DNA of 64,000 nt from Aciduricibacillus chroicocephali (lineage in GTDB: Bacteria > Bacillota > Bacilli > Bacillales > Amphibacillaceae), in contig NZ_CP129113.1 of the NCBI RefSeq assembly GCF_030762805.1, positions 2,246,001 to 2,310,000 of the forward strand. The letters are read 5' to 3'. The notes below the pieces were generated by a model, which was not told where the DNA came from, made no database searches, and worked only from the letters and a program-made list of their open reading frames with translations. Numbering within the stretch: the stretch's first letter is position 1; every line of letters begins with the position of its first letter. Positions 7,341 through 15,500 of this stretch are shown one piece after another. A program made the position numbers and the translations under genes.

Positions 7341-8222
7341 CTATCTCTTTCCACTTTCTCGTTGCCATTTCAGAACTTTATTCTGAAAAACAGTAACCTC
7401 AGTATGTTTTGGATTATTACCAAATACAATAATCCCCTTTTCATTCTCATGTATTTTTAGTACTTTAGCATTTTCTTTACCATAACCCATTTCATGATAA
7501 AATTCTAAATCCATATCATCAATTTGTTCTCGCCGAATAGTTGATTCTCCTGTATTCTTTATATTGGAACTTGTATTCTCTCCTCCAAAAGATAAGCCTT
7601 GTACATGGTGACCTTTTTCAAGTTCCCCTCTTCTAACCAACGCTTGATAGTCTGCTCGTGCTTCTTTCAGTTCTTTGTCCTTTACTATTGTAGATTCATC
7701 AGGGTTAGGATACCAATCCGGGTTAGTTTCGTGTAATTTTTTTGCCTCATCATAATAAGGTCCATAAACATCCTTACTTGAAGAATTACTAACCGTACCC
7801 TTAGTCCCCAAATTCACATCAAACTTGCTAAGTATATCCTGAACCTTGTTCTCCACAATCCGCTCATTCTCAACAGTCTCTTTTAACACTACGCCTTCAG
7901 GAGTTGAGGGCATGAGATTTGGACTGAGATTCCGGATATTGGTTATGCCCTGGTCGATCACTTTGCTGGCTGCTACTGCACCATGTGCAGCTTTTTCCTT
8001 AAGTACCCTCGTTCCATCCTCAAATGCGTGCTTGGCATTTCGCATACGGGCAGCGGATTGGCTTGCTGATTCTTTTACCAGGGTTTCAGTCTGGCGGATT
8101 CCTGTGTCTATCTGCTGCCAGCCTTGGACGAAAGGTTTCGAAGCTTGCTTACGTCAGCCAGCTTATCCTCAGCAGATAATATCTTGCTGAAACTTTTTAC
8201 GCCCTTTGCAATGGAGCAAGAC
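7341..8222 (-). pseudogene. Orphan LXG toxin tip with GHH/HNH-like nuclease domain
   Basis: An open frame of 234 codons runs from the ATG at 8045. Sequence matching the intact LXG gene continues upstream to about 8222, but a one-base loss near 8115 breaks the frame, and the whole LXG domain is missing. The first 85 codons are nearly identical to the intact toxin's linker (9562-9815). After KFDVNLGTKGT the sequence is unique: a helical spacer, then EKGHHVQGLSFGGEN with later SNIKNTGE, the G-H-H, GG and N-x(n)-N pattern of HNH/Endo VII-type toxins. The nuclease tip itself is intact and followed by its immunity gene. It is a silent cassette rather than a functional effector, unless it is expressed from an internal start. 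Confidence 0.75.
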
Positions 8223-8297
8223 TGCCTGAGAAGCTTCATACTGTATTCACTTATAAAATTATGTTTTACCAACTAATTTTCTATGCTAAAGTACAAA

Positions 8298-8334
8298 AAA
8301 GCACTTGTTGCCTTTAATTGACAATCAAGTGCTT
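8298..8334 (-). terminator. Array hairpin copy 3, leftward terminator after the LXG-YezG pair
   Basis: Arms AAAGCACTTG and CAAGTGCTT flank a loop nearly identical to copy 1 and are followed leftward by six T residues. It ends the transcription unit that comes from the T7SS operon through the toxin and its immunity gene. The spacer 8335-8573 holds no gene. Confidence 0.85.
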
Positions 8335-8573
8335 CAGGTTAATGGTTTCCAATTAGCATTAAATTTGCAAGTTTATAATAACAGTATAACAACTACTATA
8401 TTCAAGCTTACGAGTCCGTTAGTGAATATACAATCCATATGTTTGTGTTCGTCGCCCCGTAAGTCATCTCGCCTGCTACGTATTCTCTTCTATCATTGAA
8501 CCTAGCACTATATAATGGGAAACCATCATGGATGTGTATATTCAAACACCTTTATCTATAACTCTAGTAGATA

Positions 8574-9059
8574 TTATTTTTGTGTATTAATATATTCTCT
8601 AATTAGTTCCACATCACTTTTTCTCTTTTCATTAGGAGAAATCCCTAATTTTTTATACTTCCATATAATTAATCTCTCATAATGATTATAATTATTTTCT
8701 TCCTCCAATAAAGTATAATCAAATTCAACGTCAAACTTACCAGTAGAATATAACTCAAATGTTAAATTAGTCCAAGGTTCCTGCTTATTTCTTTTGAATT
8801 CTTCCCATAATTCTCTAAAGATACTATCGAGAATATTTAATTGACGATCTGTCTTGTCTTCATCGACACCTTCCATATCTTCAATATCTAAACTGTATAT
8901 CGGTTCCTGCTTATTTTTGGGATAGTAGAAAAATACCGTCGAATCACTATATTCATCAACTTCTGAATATACCATTATTTTTTCCCATGGCTCTGGAATA
9001 ATACTGTTTAAATGAATAGCTATTTTTTGATAAATATTTTCCAAGTTCCCTGTATTCAT
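8574..9059 (-). CDS. yezG: YezG-family (DUF600) immunity protein
   Basis: The protein is 161 aa, very acidic and soluble. The N-terminal IYQKIAIHLNSIIPEPWEKI, the strand VFFYYPKN, the segment ILDSIFRELWEEFKRNKQEP and LTFELYSTGKFDVEFDYT are the family signature. The family protects Bacillus cells against LXG toxins with nuclease tips, such as YeeF. Its ATG directly follows the TAA of the LXG gene, and the ribosome binding site GGAGGAAAG is made by the toxin's last Gly-Gly-Lys codons, so translation is coupled. The acidic surface fits a DNA mimic that binds the toxin active site. Confidence 0.88.
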   Translation of the reverse strand: MNTGNLENIYQKIAIHLNSIIPEPWEKIMVYSEVDEYSDSTVFFYYPKNKQEPIYSLDIEDMEGVDEDKTDRQLNILDSIFRELWEEFKRNKQEPWTNLTFELYSTGKFDVEFDYTLLEEENNYNHYERLIIWKYKKLGISPNEKRKSDVELIREYINTQK

Positions 9060-10805
9060 TTACTTTCCTCCATATACATTTTTCAAGCTAGCTTTAAATT
9101 TTTCTCCATCAACTGTATATTTTATTTTAAAGCTAACGGGTCTTACAGAATTCCCTTCATATACAGGTCTAATATCCACTATAACTTCCCGCTTATCTCT
9201 TAAAGCTTTTGCCCAAGCAGATTCCAACTTTTTATAAGCACTTACATTAACATTACCATTCATTGCAACTATATTATCAATAAGCGGAGATCCATTAAAT
9301 TGTGTACCAATTAAATGTCCACCATGATCTCCTTGAGTACTAGGAGCTTTAACTCGGTCTTCCCCTCCAGCAGCTAACTGATGCTTACTATTACGTTCTC
9401 CCATTTCTAACGTTAATTCTCCAGAAGCTCTCTCAATTCTTCCCATTTCATCTGTTTGATATAGATATCCATTCGTTTCATATTTTACATTAGGTTTCAA
9501 TTTAAATTCATCTAAAAAGTGACTACCATCTTTAACTATATCATCAAGAGCCTTACTATAATTACCCGTACCCTTATTACCCAAATTCACATCAAACTTG
9601 CTAAGTATATCCTGAACCTTGTTCTCCACAATCCGCTCATTCTCAACAGTCTCTTTTAACACTACGCCTTCAGGAGTTGAGGGCATGAGATTTGGACTGA
9701 GATTCCGGATATTGGTTATGCCCTGGTCGATCACTTTGCTGGCTGCTACTGCGCCATGTGCAGCTTTTTCCTTCAGCACCCTCGTTCCATCCTCAAATGC
9801 GTGCTTGGCATCTCGCATACGGGCAGCGGATTGGCTTGCTGCTTCTTTCACCAGGGTTTCAGTCTGGCGGATTCCTGTGTCCAAATGTTGTTTCGCCTTG
9901 GAAGACAGGTTGCGGATATGGCTTACGTCGATCAGCTTATCTCCCGCGGATAATGCCTTGCCGAAGCTCTTCACGCCTTTTGCACCGGGAATAATATCAA
10001 GCGGGGCTAGGGCGCCTCGTACCCATCTTTCCTGCGTATCCAGCTCACGGCCTGAAACAAGATCTTTACCTGCTATGGCAGAGCCAAGCTGTGACGCGCC
10101 ATAGATTCCTCCGAGAGCGAGACCTGCAGGTGGGCAGATTAGAGTCGCTCCCACTACAACAACAAGCGCTGCGATATCGACCCAGAATTCTTTCTGCAAC
10201 TGCTGATCTTTAATGGAATCGTACTCAAAGGCTCTTGTATTCATCGCCGCTTGGCGGTATTCCGCTTCAGTGAAATCCTGGTGACCTTTTGCCTGCAAAG
10301 CTTCAAATTCAGTTTTAATCTGATTACCATAGAAGTTCTCACCAGCAAGCAGGTCGTCGAGCGAAACAGAATCCTTTTTAACCGTCTTCTGCTCCACATC
10401 ATACATTCCATGTACAAGGGTTTCAACCTTGGTTGTTCCCAGTAGGTTATCTGTAGTGTATCCTTCTATTCTTTCATCACGAATGGCTTCTACAAAACCA
10501 TCAATATCCTTATGGAATGGTTCGTCTATTGTGTCTTTAACAATATCTCCTACTTTTCCCGTGAAATCAAACAATACCTCGAACTGCTCAAAGAGTTTGT
10601 TATATTTTCCTTCATGGTCCACATGTGAAAAGCTGATGGCATGATCACTGTCCAGATCTTTAATATCTGCTTCTGCATCTTCAAGGTTCTTTGTTGCGTC
10701 TTTCAGGTCATCTATGGCTCCTTTTCCCCAAACCCCTTTTCCAATCAGTTCACCAATTCCGTCCTTCATTTTATCCCAGTCTGATTTCAGGTATTTGACA
10801 TCCAT
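9060..10805 (-). CDS. LXG toxin with C-terminal DNA/RNA non-specific endonuclease domain
   Basis: The protein is 581 aa. Residues 1 to about 200 form the helical LXG targeting domain used for type VII export. Next is a hydrophobic stretch (ALVVVVGATLICPPAGLALG, about 212-231) with GRELDTQERWVRGALAPLD, which looks like a pre-toxin (PT-TG) segment. The linker PSTPEGVVLKETVEN follows near 385. The last 140 residues are an NS_2-type endonuclease: TNGYLYQTDEMGRI, then the catalytic D493-H-G-G-H497 with LIGTQFNG and NIVAMN. The D-x-G-H core and Asn are intact, so the toxin should be active. It is the last effector of the T7SS operon and is followed at once by yezG. The linker and tip are the recombining part of the array downstream. 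Confidence 0.92.
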   Translation of the reverse strand: MDVKYLKSDWDKMKDGIGELIGKGVWGKGAIDDLKDATKNLEDAEADIKDLDSDHAISFSHVDHEGKYNKLFEQFEVLFDFTGKVGDIVKDTIDEPFHKDIDGFVEAIRDERIEGYTTDNLLGTTKVETLVHGMYDVEQKTVKKDSVSLDDLLAGENFYGNQIKTEFEALQAKGHQDFTEAEYRQAAMNTRAFEYDSIKDQQLQKEFWVDIAALVVVVGATLICPPAGLALGGIYGASQLGSAIAGKDLVSGRELDTQERWVRGALAPLDIIPGAKGVKSFGKALSAGDKLIDVSHIRNLSSKAKQHLDTGIRQTETLVKEAASQSAARMRDAKHAFEDGTRVLKEKAAHGAVAASKVIDQGITNIRNLSPNLMPSTPEGVVLKETVENERIVENKVQDILSKFDVNLGNKGTGNYSKALDDIVKDGSHFLDEFKLKPNVKYETNGYLYQTDEMGRIERASGELTLEMGERNSKHQLAAGGEDRVKAPSTQGDHGGHLIGTQFNGSPLIDNIVAMNGNVNVSAYKKLESAWAKALRDKREVIVDIRPVYEGNSVRPVSFKIKYTVDGEKFKASLKNVYGGK

Positions 10806-10808
10806 AGA

Positions 10809-11153
10809 TTACACCTTCAAGTTCCCAATAATTCTTTCGGCAACCGCTTCATCATTTTCCATCATTTCATTTAATGAAAAAGTGATAAGTGTGGAAGCTC
10901 TGTTATAATGGTCTACCAATTCCAGGAATTTCTCATTAGCTTCACCAAGTGTATCTACCGTTTTCTTCGCTTCACCAGCCGTATAAAATGTATTGTCTTT
11001 AATTTTATTAATATAGAAATTCAGATGCAAATTCAGGTCTTCAAACATTGTATTAAGTTGGTTATAAACTTCGGTCAGTTCATCTGCTTTAACATGAATC
11101 TTTTCAGATGTGCTTCCTGCGCTACCTCCGCCAAAACTCGCCATTTCAACCAT
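10809..11153 (-). CDS. Small helical LXG-partner protein (Lap/DUF3130-type)
   Basis: The protein is 114 aa. A glycine-serine-rich start (ASFGGGSAGSTSE) is followed by three long amphipathic helices (DELTEVYNQLNTMFEDLNLH, then AGEAKKTVDTLGEANEKFLE). It has no WxG motif and no signal peptide. Proteins of this kind, encoded immediately before an LXG gene, bind the LXG domain and guide it to the secretion machine. Its stop lies three bases before the LXG start, and GGGGGCGAAG precedes its ATG. The targeting-factor role is inferred from position and shape. Confidence 0.65.
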   Translation of the reverse strand: MVEMASFGGGSAGSTSEKIHVKADELTEVYNQLNTMFEDLNLHLNFYINKIKDNTFYTAGEAKKTVDTLGEANEKFLELVDHYNRASTLITFSLNEMMENDEAVAERIIGNLKV

Positions 11154-11864
11154 TTACTTCGCCCCCTGATAAGGAAATTCCAAATGATCAAACAACACTT
11201 TAAGAAACCCGTGCTGACTTGCATGATAATATTTCTTTTCTACTGGATTAATCATGATTAAACGTTGTTCTTGTTCAAATACAAGCCACTGCATATATGC
11301 TTTATCGTTGCGCGACTCCAAAGCTCCTTTTCCAGAACAAAAGACTTCCAAGTTCATAATCTTTTCTGGCTCGAATTCATTTATATGATGACGTTCTTGG
11401 TGTGTAAGAAGAGTTTTGAGAAAAGTTCTTTCCTTCTCTTCTGGTTCTCTTAATACAACAGGAAAGAAAGATGCAAGCAGATCGAATGCCTTAGCCTTAG
11501 ATACTACAAATAATTTATACTTTTTTTGTCTTTCTACTTCTACAAGGAGGATTAGTTCATCCTGTTCATCCGGCATAAAAGCGAACATCATATTATTAAT
11601 TCGGACATATTTATTACTTTGGTGATATGCTTGCAAAGTTTTAATTATAATTGCTCCGCCCTTTGTCAGCTTACCCTCATCGGTCAAAATATTCTTCTCG
11701 ATCAGCCTCTCATATGCGCCCTCGAACACCTCATCTCCTTGCAGCTGATATATTTCCTTATCAGGCAATCCGAAAAGAATCTTTCCATCAAAAGCTTCGG
11801 CCAGCAAGTACAGCTCTGGAACGTTAAAGAAATCAGTAGTCTGTTCAATCGTTTGCTGACTCAC
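11154..11864 (-). CDS. DUF5081-like T7SS accessory protein (EspG-like candidate)
   Basis: The protein is 236 aa, soluble, from a GTG start overlapping the previous stop (CTGTGAG), with AAGGAAGG upstream. Features are FFNVPELYLLAEAFDGKILF near the N-terminus, a winged-helix-like segment with LTDEGKLTKGGAI near 60, and strand-rich halves (MFAFMPDEQDELILLVEVE). The start pattern 'vpEl-ll-e-l-g-l-p' and the later order recall mycobacterial EspG, the chaperone of PE/PPE substrates. DUF5081 proteins sit in the same place in other Firmicute T7SS loci. A role as chaperone of the neighbouring WXG-like or LXG proteins is an inference. Confidence 0.6.
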   Translation of the reverse strand: MSQQTIEQTTDFFNVPELYLLAEAFDGKILFGLPDKEIYQLQGDEVFEGAYERLIEKNILTDEGKLTKGGAIIIKTLQAYHQSNKYVRINNMMFAFMPDEQDELILLVEVERQKKYKLFVVSKAKAFDLLASFFPVVLREPEEKERTFLKTLLTHQERHHINEFEPEKIMNLEVFCSGKGALESRNDKAYMQWLVFEQEQRLIMINPVEKKYYHASQHGFLKVLFDHLEFPYQGAK

Positions 11865-12163
11865 AGATTTCTCACCTTCCTTACCTCTCCATTCGCATGG
11901 TAATCATCAAAATAATCAAGAAGATTATTCAAAGCTTCAACTTGTTTCTTGGAAATGTCATGCAATGAACCATGGAATTGCTCAAGGATATTGAGATAAG
12001 TATAAAACGCATCACGGTTCTTGCCGCTCCATTCAGCCGAGGCTACATAAGATTGCAGCGTTTTGCACTGTGTATGTGTTCTGGAAAGGCAATCTTGGAT
12101 ACCTTTGGCAGCAGCTCTGATTCCGTTTAATTCACTTTCATTAATTTCAACTTTATCTGCCAC
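11861..12163 (-). CDS. WXG100-like small secreted protein
   Basis: The protein is 100 aa from a GTG with GGAGGG upstream. It has two helices joined by the turn AEWSGKNRDAF (W45-S-G47), the W-x-G hairpin of the WXG100 superfamily. Two cysteines (C24 and C33) in the first helix are unusual. It overlaps the DUF5082-like gene by 11 bp and the DUF5081-like gene by 4 bp. It is probably a heterodimer partner or co-substrate for the LXG effector module and is distinct from the operon's first gene, which is the canonical EsxA/YukE. Confidence 0.75.
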   Translation of the reverse strand: MADKVEINESELNGIRAAAKGIQDCLSRTHTQCKTLQSYVASAEWSGKNRDAFYTYLNILEQFHGSLHDISKKQVEALNNLLDYFDDYHANGEVRKVRNL

Positions 12164-12545
12164 CTGTTATCCCTCCAATAAAGCTTTCGATCTTATCCAT
12201 CATCGCTTTATGACGTGCTCTCGCTTCCTCTTCTGCAATTCGTTTATAATGCAAATATTTCTCATAAGCTGTATTTTTAGCATTTGTTAAATCGGACGTT
12301 TTGCTTTTTTCATATTCAAAATATTTATTTAGCAGAGCCGTTTTTTCTTCACGTTTTGGCTCAAAATCATCAGAAGGTATCTTATCTGACGACAGTGCAG
12401 GAATTGCGGCCTGATATCCGTTGATTGCAGCCTGTATATCTTTTATATATTTATTGTGATCGGTTAGGGCATCCTCCAATTTACCATGAAGCCTCTTATA
12501 CTCATCCCTTTTCCGCTCCGCCTCTGTTCCACCAAATAACCACAT
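12153..12545 (-). CDS. YwqH-like (DUF5082) T7SS accessory protein
   Basis: The protein is 130 aa, nearly all helical and charged, with coiled-coil character (AERKRDEYKRLHGKLEDALT, later YHYKRIAEEEARARHKAMMD-like repeats) and a glycine-rich end (GGITGGR). This is the layout of DUF5082/YwqH proteins, which are encoded between the T7SS core and LXG toxins in Bacillus. It has no signal peptide. It starts 18 bp after essC ends and so belongs to the same operon. The probable role is an LXG-binding or export-adapter protein. Confidence 0.65.
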   Translation of the reverse strand: MWLFGGTEAERKRDEYKRLHGKLEDALTDHNKYIKDIQAAINGYQAAIPALSSDKIPSDDFEPKREEKTALLNKYFEYEKSKTSDLTNAKNTAYEKYLHYKRIAEEEARARHKAMMDKIESFIGGITGGR

Positions 12546-12563
12546 TCCAGACCACGTCCTTCC

Positions 12564-15500
12564 CTAGTATGGAGTTGCAATTTTAATTTTTTCGTACTTA
12601 CCGCGTTTGACATAATAGGCCTCATAACGCTGCAGGCTCTTCTCTTTATAAGGAGGCTGCAAAACGTCGAGCATATTCTGATCAGCAATTCTGCCGATAA
12701 TTATGCCTGATTTGAATTTCTTGATCGCATTTGCTACCTCGTCATAGTTTCTGTCAATTGCGCCATTCATGGCACCAATGACAAAATGCATACCCATACG
12801 TGAACCTGCATCAATGAGTTTTGCCAGCTTTTCCTGTGCTGTCATTGATAAACTCTCAATTGTGAAACCGGCGTCTGTAAGAATGATAAGAAGCGGGCGG
12901 ATTCCTTTCATGAAGTCTGCCAAAGTCGCTCTGCCATCAGTATTTGACTGGACTTCTCTGAAGGCGTCTTCTCTCGCTTCAAATAATGCTTGCAATCTTT
13001 CCAACATCTCTTCCAATGTGGCTCCGTCATTAGCATACAGGTCTGCTTTCTCCTTCCGAGAAGCAAATCCGGACGTAGCATTGTCCATCAATGCGATGTC
13101 AATCTGGTCATTATGCATTTTTGTTTCAAGAATGGTCATAAAGGCATTCTCAATTATCTCGGCATCCTCACCGATGACTAGAAGATTCTGGTCGTTTCTA
13201 TAATCCAACTCAACAGGCTCAACCTCTTCAAAATCAACTGCAAACGGGATACCGCCATCTTTCAAAATGGCCGCTGTCTGATCTTTCCCAAGCAGTTCCT
13301 TGAATGTAATTTTCTCCGGAACCATTGGGATTGGTCGAGGTGTGCTTCCTGTCCACGAATGTGCCATTTCCTCTGCTTCAGCTTTGATTGCTTCGACGAT
13401 TTCCAATGTGTCAGATCCGCTCGCCGGGAGGGCTGTCTGGAATGATACGGGGTCATCCAGCTTGATAAGCCCGCGACCCGGGATTTCGTCGATAGGCAAA
13501 GCTGTTCTGCCAACGACAGAGCGTACTTCTGTGTCATCAATCTGGTAGAGGGAAATCTGCGTCTTGATGTTAGCTAGAAGCTGAGCTCTCATCGCGTTCT
13601 GTCTGCCGGCCGTGATAACGAGATGCATTCCGACGCTTGCACCTTCCCTTGCAATCTGGACAGCAATGGCATCGAAGCTTTCCTTATAACTCGTATCTGC
13701 TGCCGAATCAAATGTATCTATCATGACGATAATATGCGGTACTTCTTCACCGCTCGCCCGTTCATACATCTCCATAGAGGCGACCCCATAATCACTCAGC
13801 TTTTGTTTCCGTTCTTTCAGCTCTTTGCTCAAGCGTCGGAACAGCTTCTCCATTTTCGCTTCTTCATCAACACGGATTGCATCGGCTGTATGAGGGAGAT
13901 TTCTCAATGGAAGCAGACCGTTCGTCCCCAAATCCAGCAAGTAGAGATGCAGTTTTTCCGGGCTGTGCTTTCTCGCGAGGTCCATTGCGATAGTCTGAAG
14001 CATCGTTGATTTTCCATAACCAGGACTGGCGATTATCACCATATGGCCATCTTTTGTAAGATTAATATCCAACGGCTCCTGTTTTTGCATCTCAGGAATA
14101 TCGACCATACCGATTGTTGCGATTAACGGTTGCTTTTTCACATGCCAAAGTGACTTGTAATCCACAGGGGACAAATTGGAAAGGAAAATCTCTCTTTCCA
14201 ACGGCGGCAACCAAGGCCTCGGTAATCTCTCAATCTTTCTTTCTTCCGCAAAGTCATGAATATGACCAATGACTGCTTCCAACTCTGTTTCGGTCTTCTG
14301 TACCTTTTCTTGCCTATCCAACCCACTCAGGTCTTCTGTCAAAATGTCATACTGACCGAGATCATTAATTGCGTAGATTGTCGTGTCGAGATAGCTTGAG
14401 TCATCTTTGTCCTTCACATAGTCCGCTCCGCTCCATGCACTCTGGAACAGTTCATAAATTTCGTTGTTGCCGACTTGCAAGTACGCTCGGCCCGGCAATG
14501 TAATCTCTGCAGCGTCCGGTGTCTTAAGGATTTCGTTCGAATCACTCGCGTTCTGCACTTTCAAGGCGAGCTTGAATTTCGAGTTGGACCAGATTTGATC
14601 GTCGACAACACCGCTCGGCTTCTGTGTTGCTAGGATGAGATGAATCCCAAGTGAGCGTCCAATCCGGGCAGTCGAGACGAGCTCTTTCATGAAGTCCGGC
14701 TGTTCTGCTTTTAGCTCGGCGAATTCATCTGAGATGAGGAATAGATGCGGCATCGCTTCCTCGGCTTTCCCTTCTTTATATAGCTTCTGATACTGGTTGA
14801 TGTGGTTCACATCATGCTCTCCGAAGAGTCGCTGGCGCTTTTGCAATTCTGCTTTGATCGAAGCGAGCGCGCGCATTGACTGAGCTCCATCCAAGTTCGT
14901 GATCGTCCCCATCAGATGAGGGAGATTTTTGAAAAGATTCGCCATGCCCCCACCTTTGTAGTCAATAAGAAGGAAGCCGACTTCATAAGGGTGGAAATTG
15001 ACGGCCAGTGACAGTATATAAGACTGGATGATTTCCGATTTACCAGATCCTGTCGTACCGGCGACAAGCCCGTGAGGTCCATGTGCTTTTTCATGAAGGT
15101 TCAGCTGGACGATGTCATCTTTTCCTCTCATACCGAGGGGAACGGCAAGGCTCTTATATGTCTCATTCTGTTGCCAGCGTTCAGCGATCTGCAATTCTTC
15201 CACCTGTTCAGCCCCATACATTTCCAAGAACGTCACTGCTTCGGGAATGGAGTTCTTCAAAGATTGCAGATGATTAAGTGGTGCAAGCGCACGAGAAACA
15301 TCTTCTTTATTAAAGCCTCCCGGGAAGTGATCGAGGTCGAACCTCCGATTCACAAGTTCTCCTTCCTCCAGAAGGATATTACCTGTCTGTGCGTCCCGGA
15401 TATCGACTACTGTCGTCACATGCTCTGGCAATGATTCAAGTACGTCCTGTACGAAAACAAGCGATACGCCCAGCTCTTGCGGATCTTCATTGAAGAATTC

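Noticed and set aside
9619-10104. Rightward 161-codon open frame, with a near copy at 7846-8190
   Set aside because: Both are the opposite strand of the LXG linker; they look conserved only because the linker DNA is duplicated.
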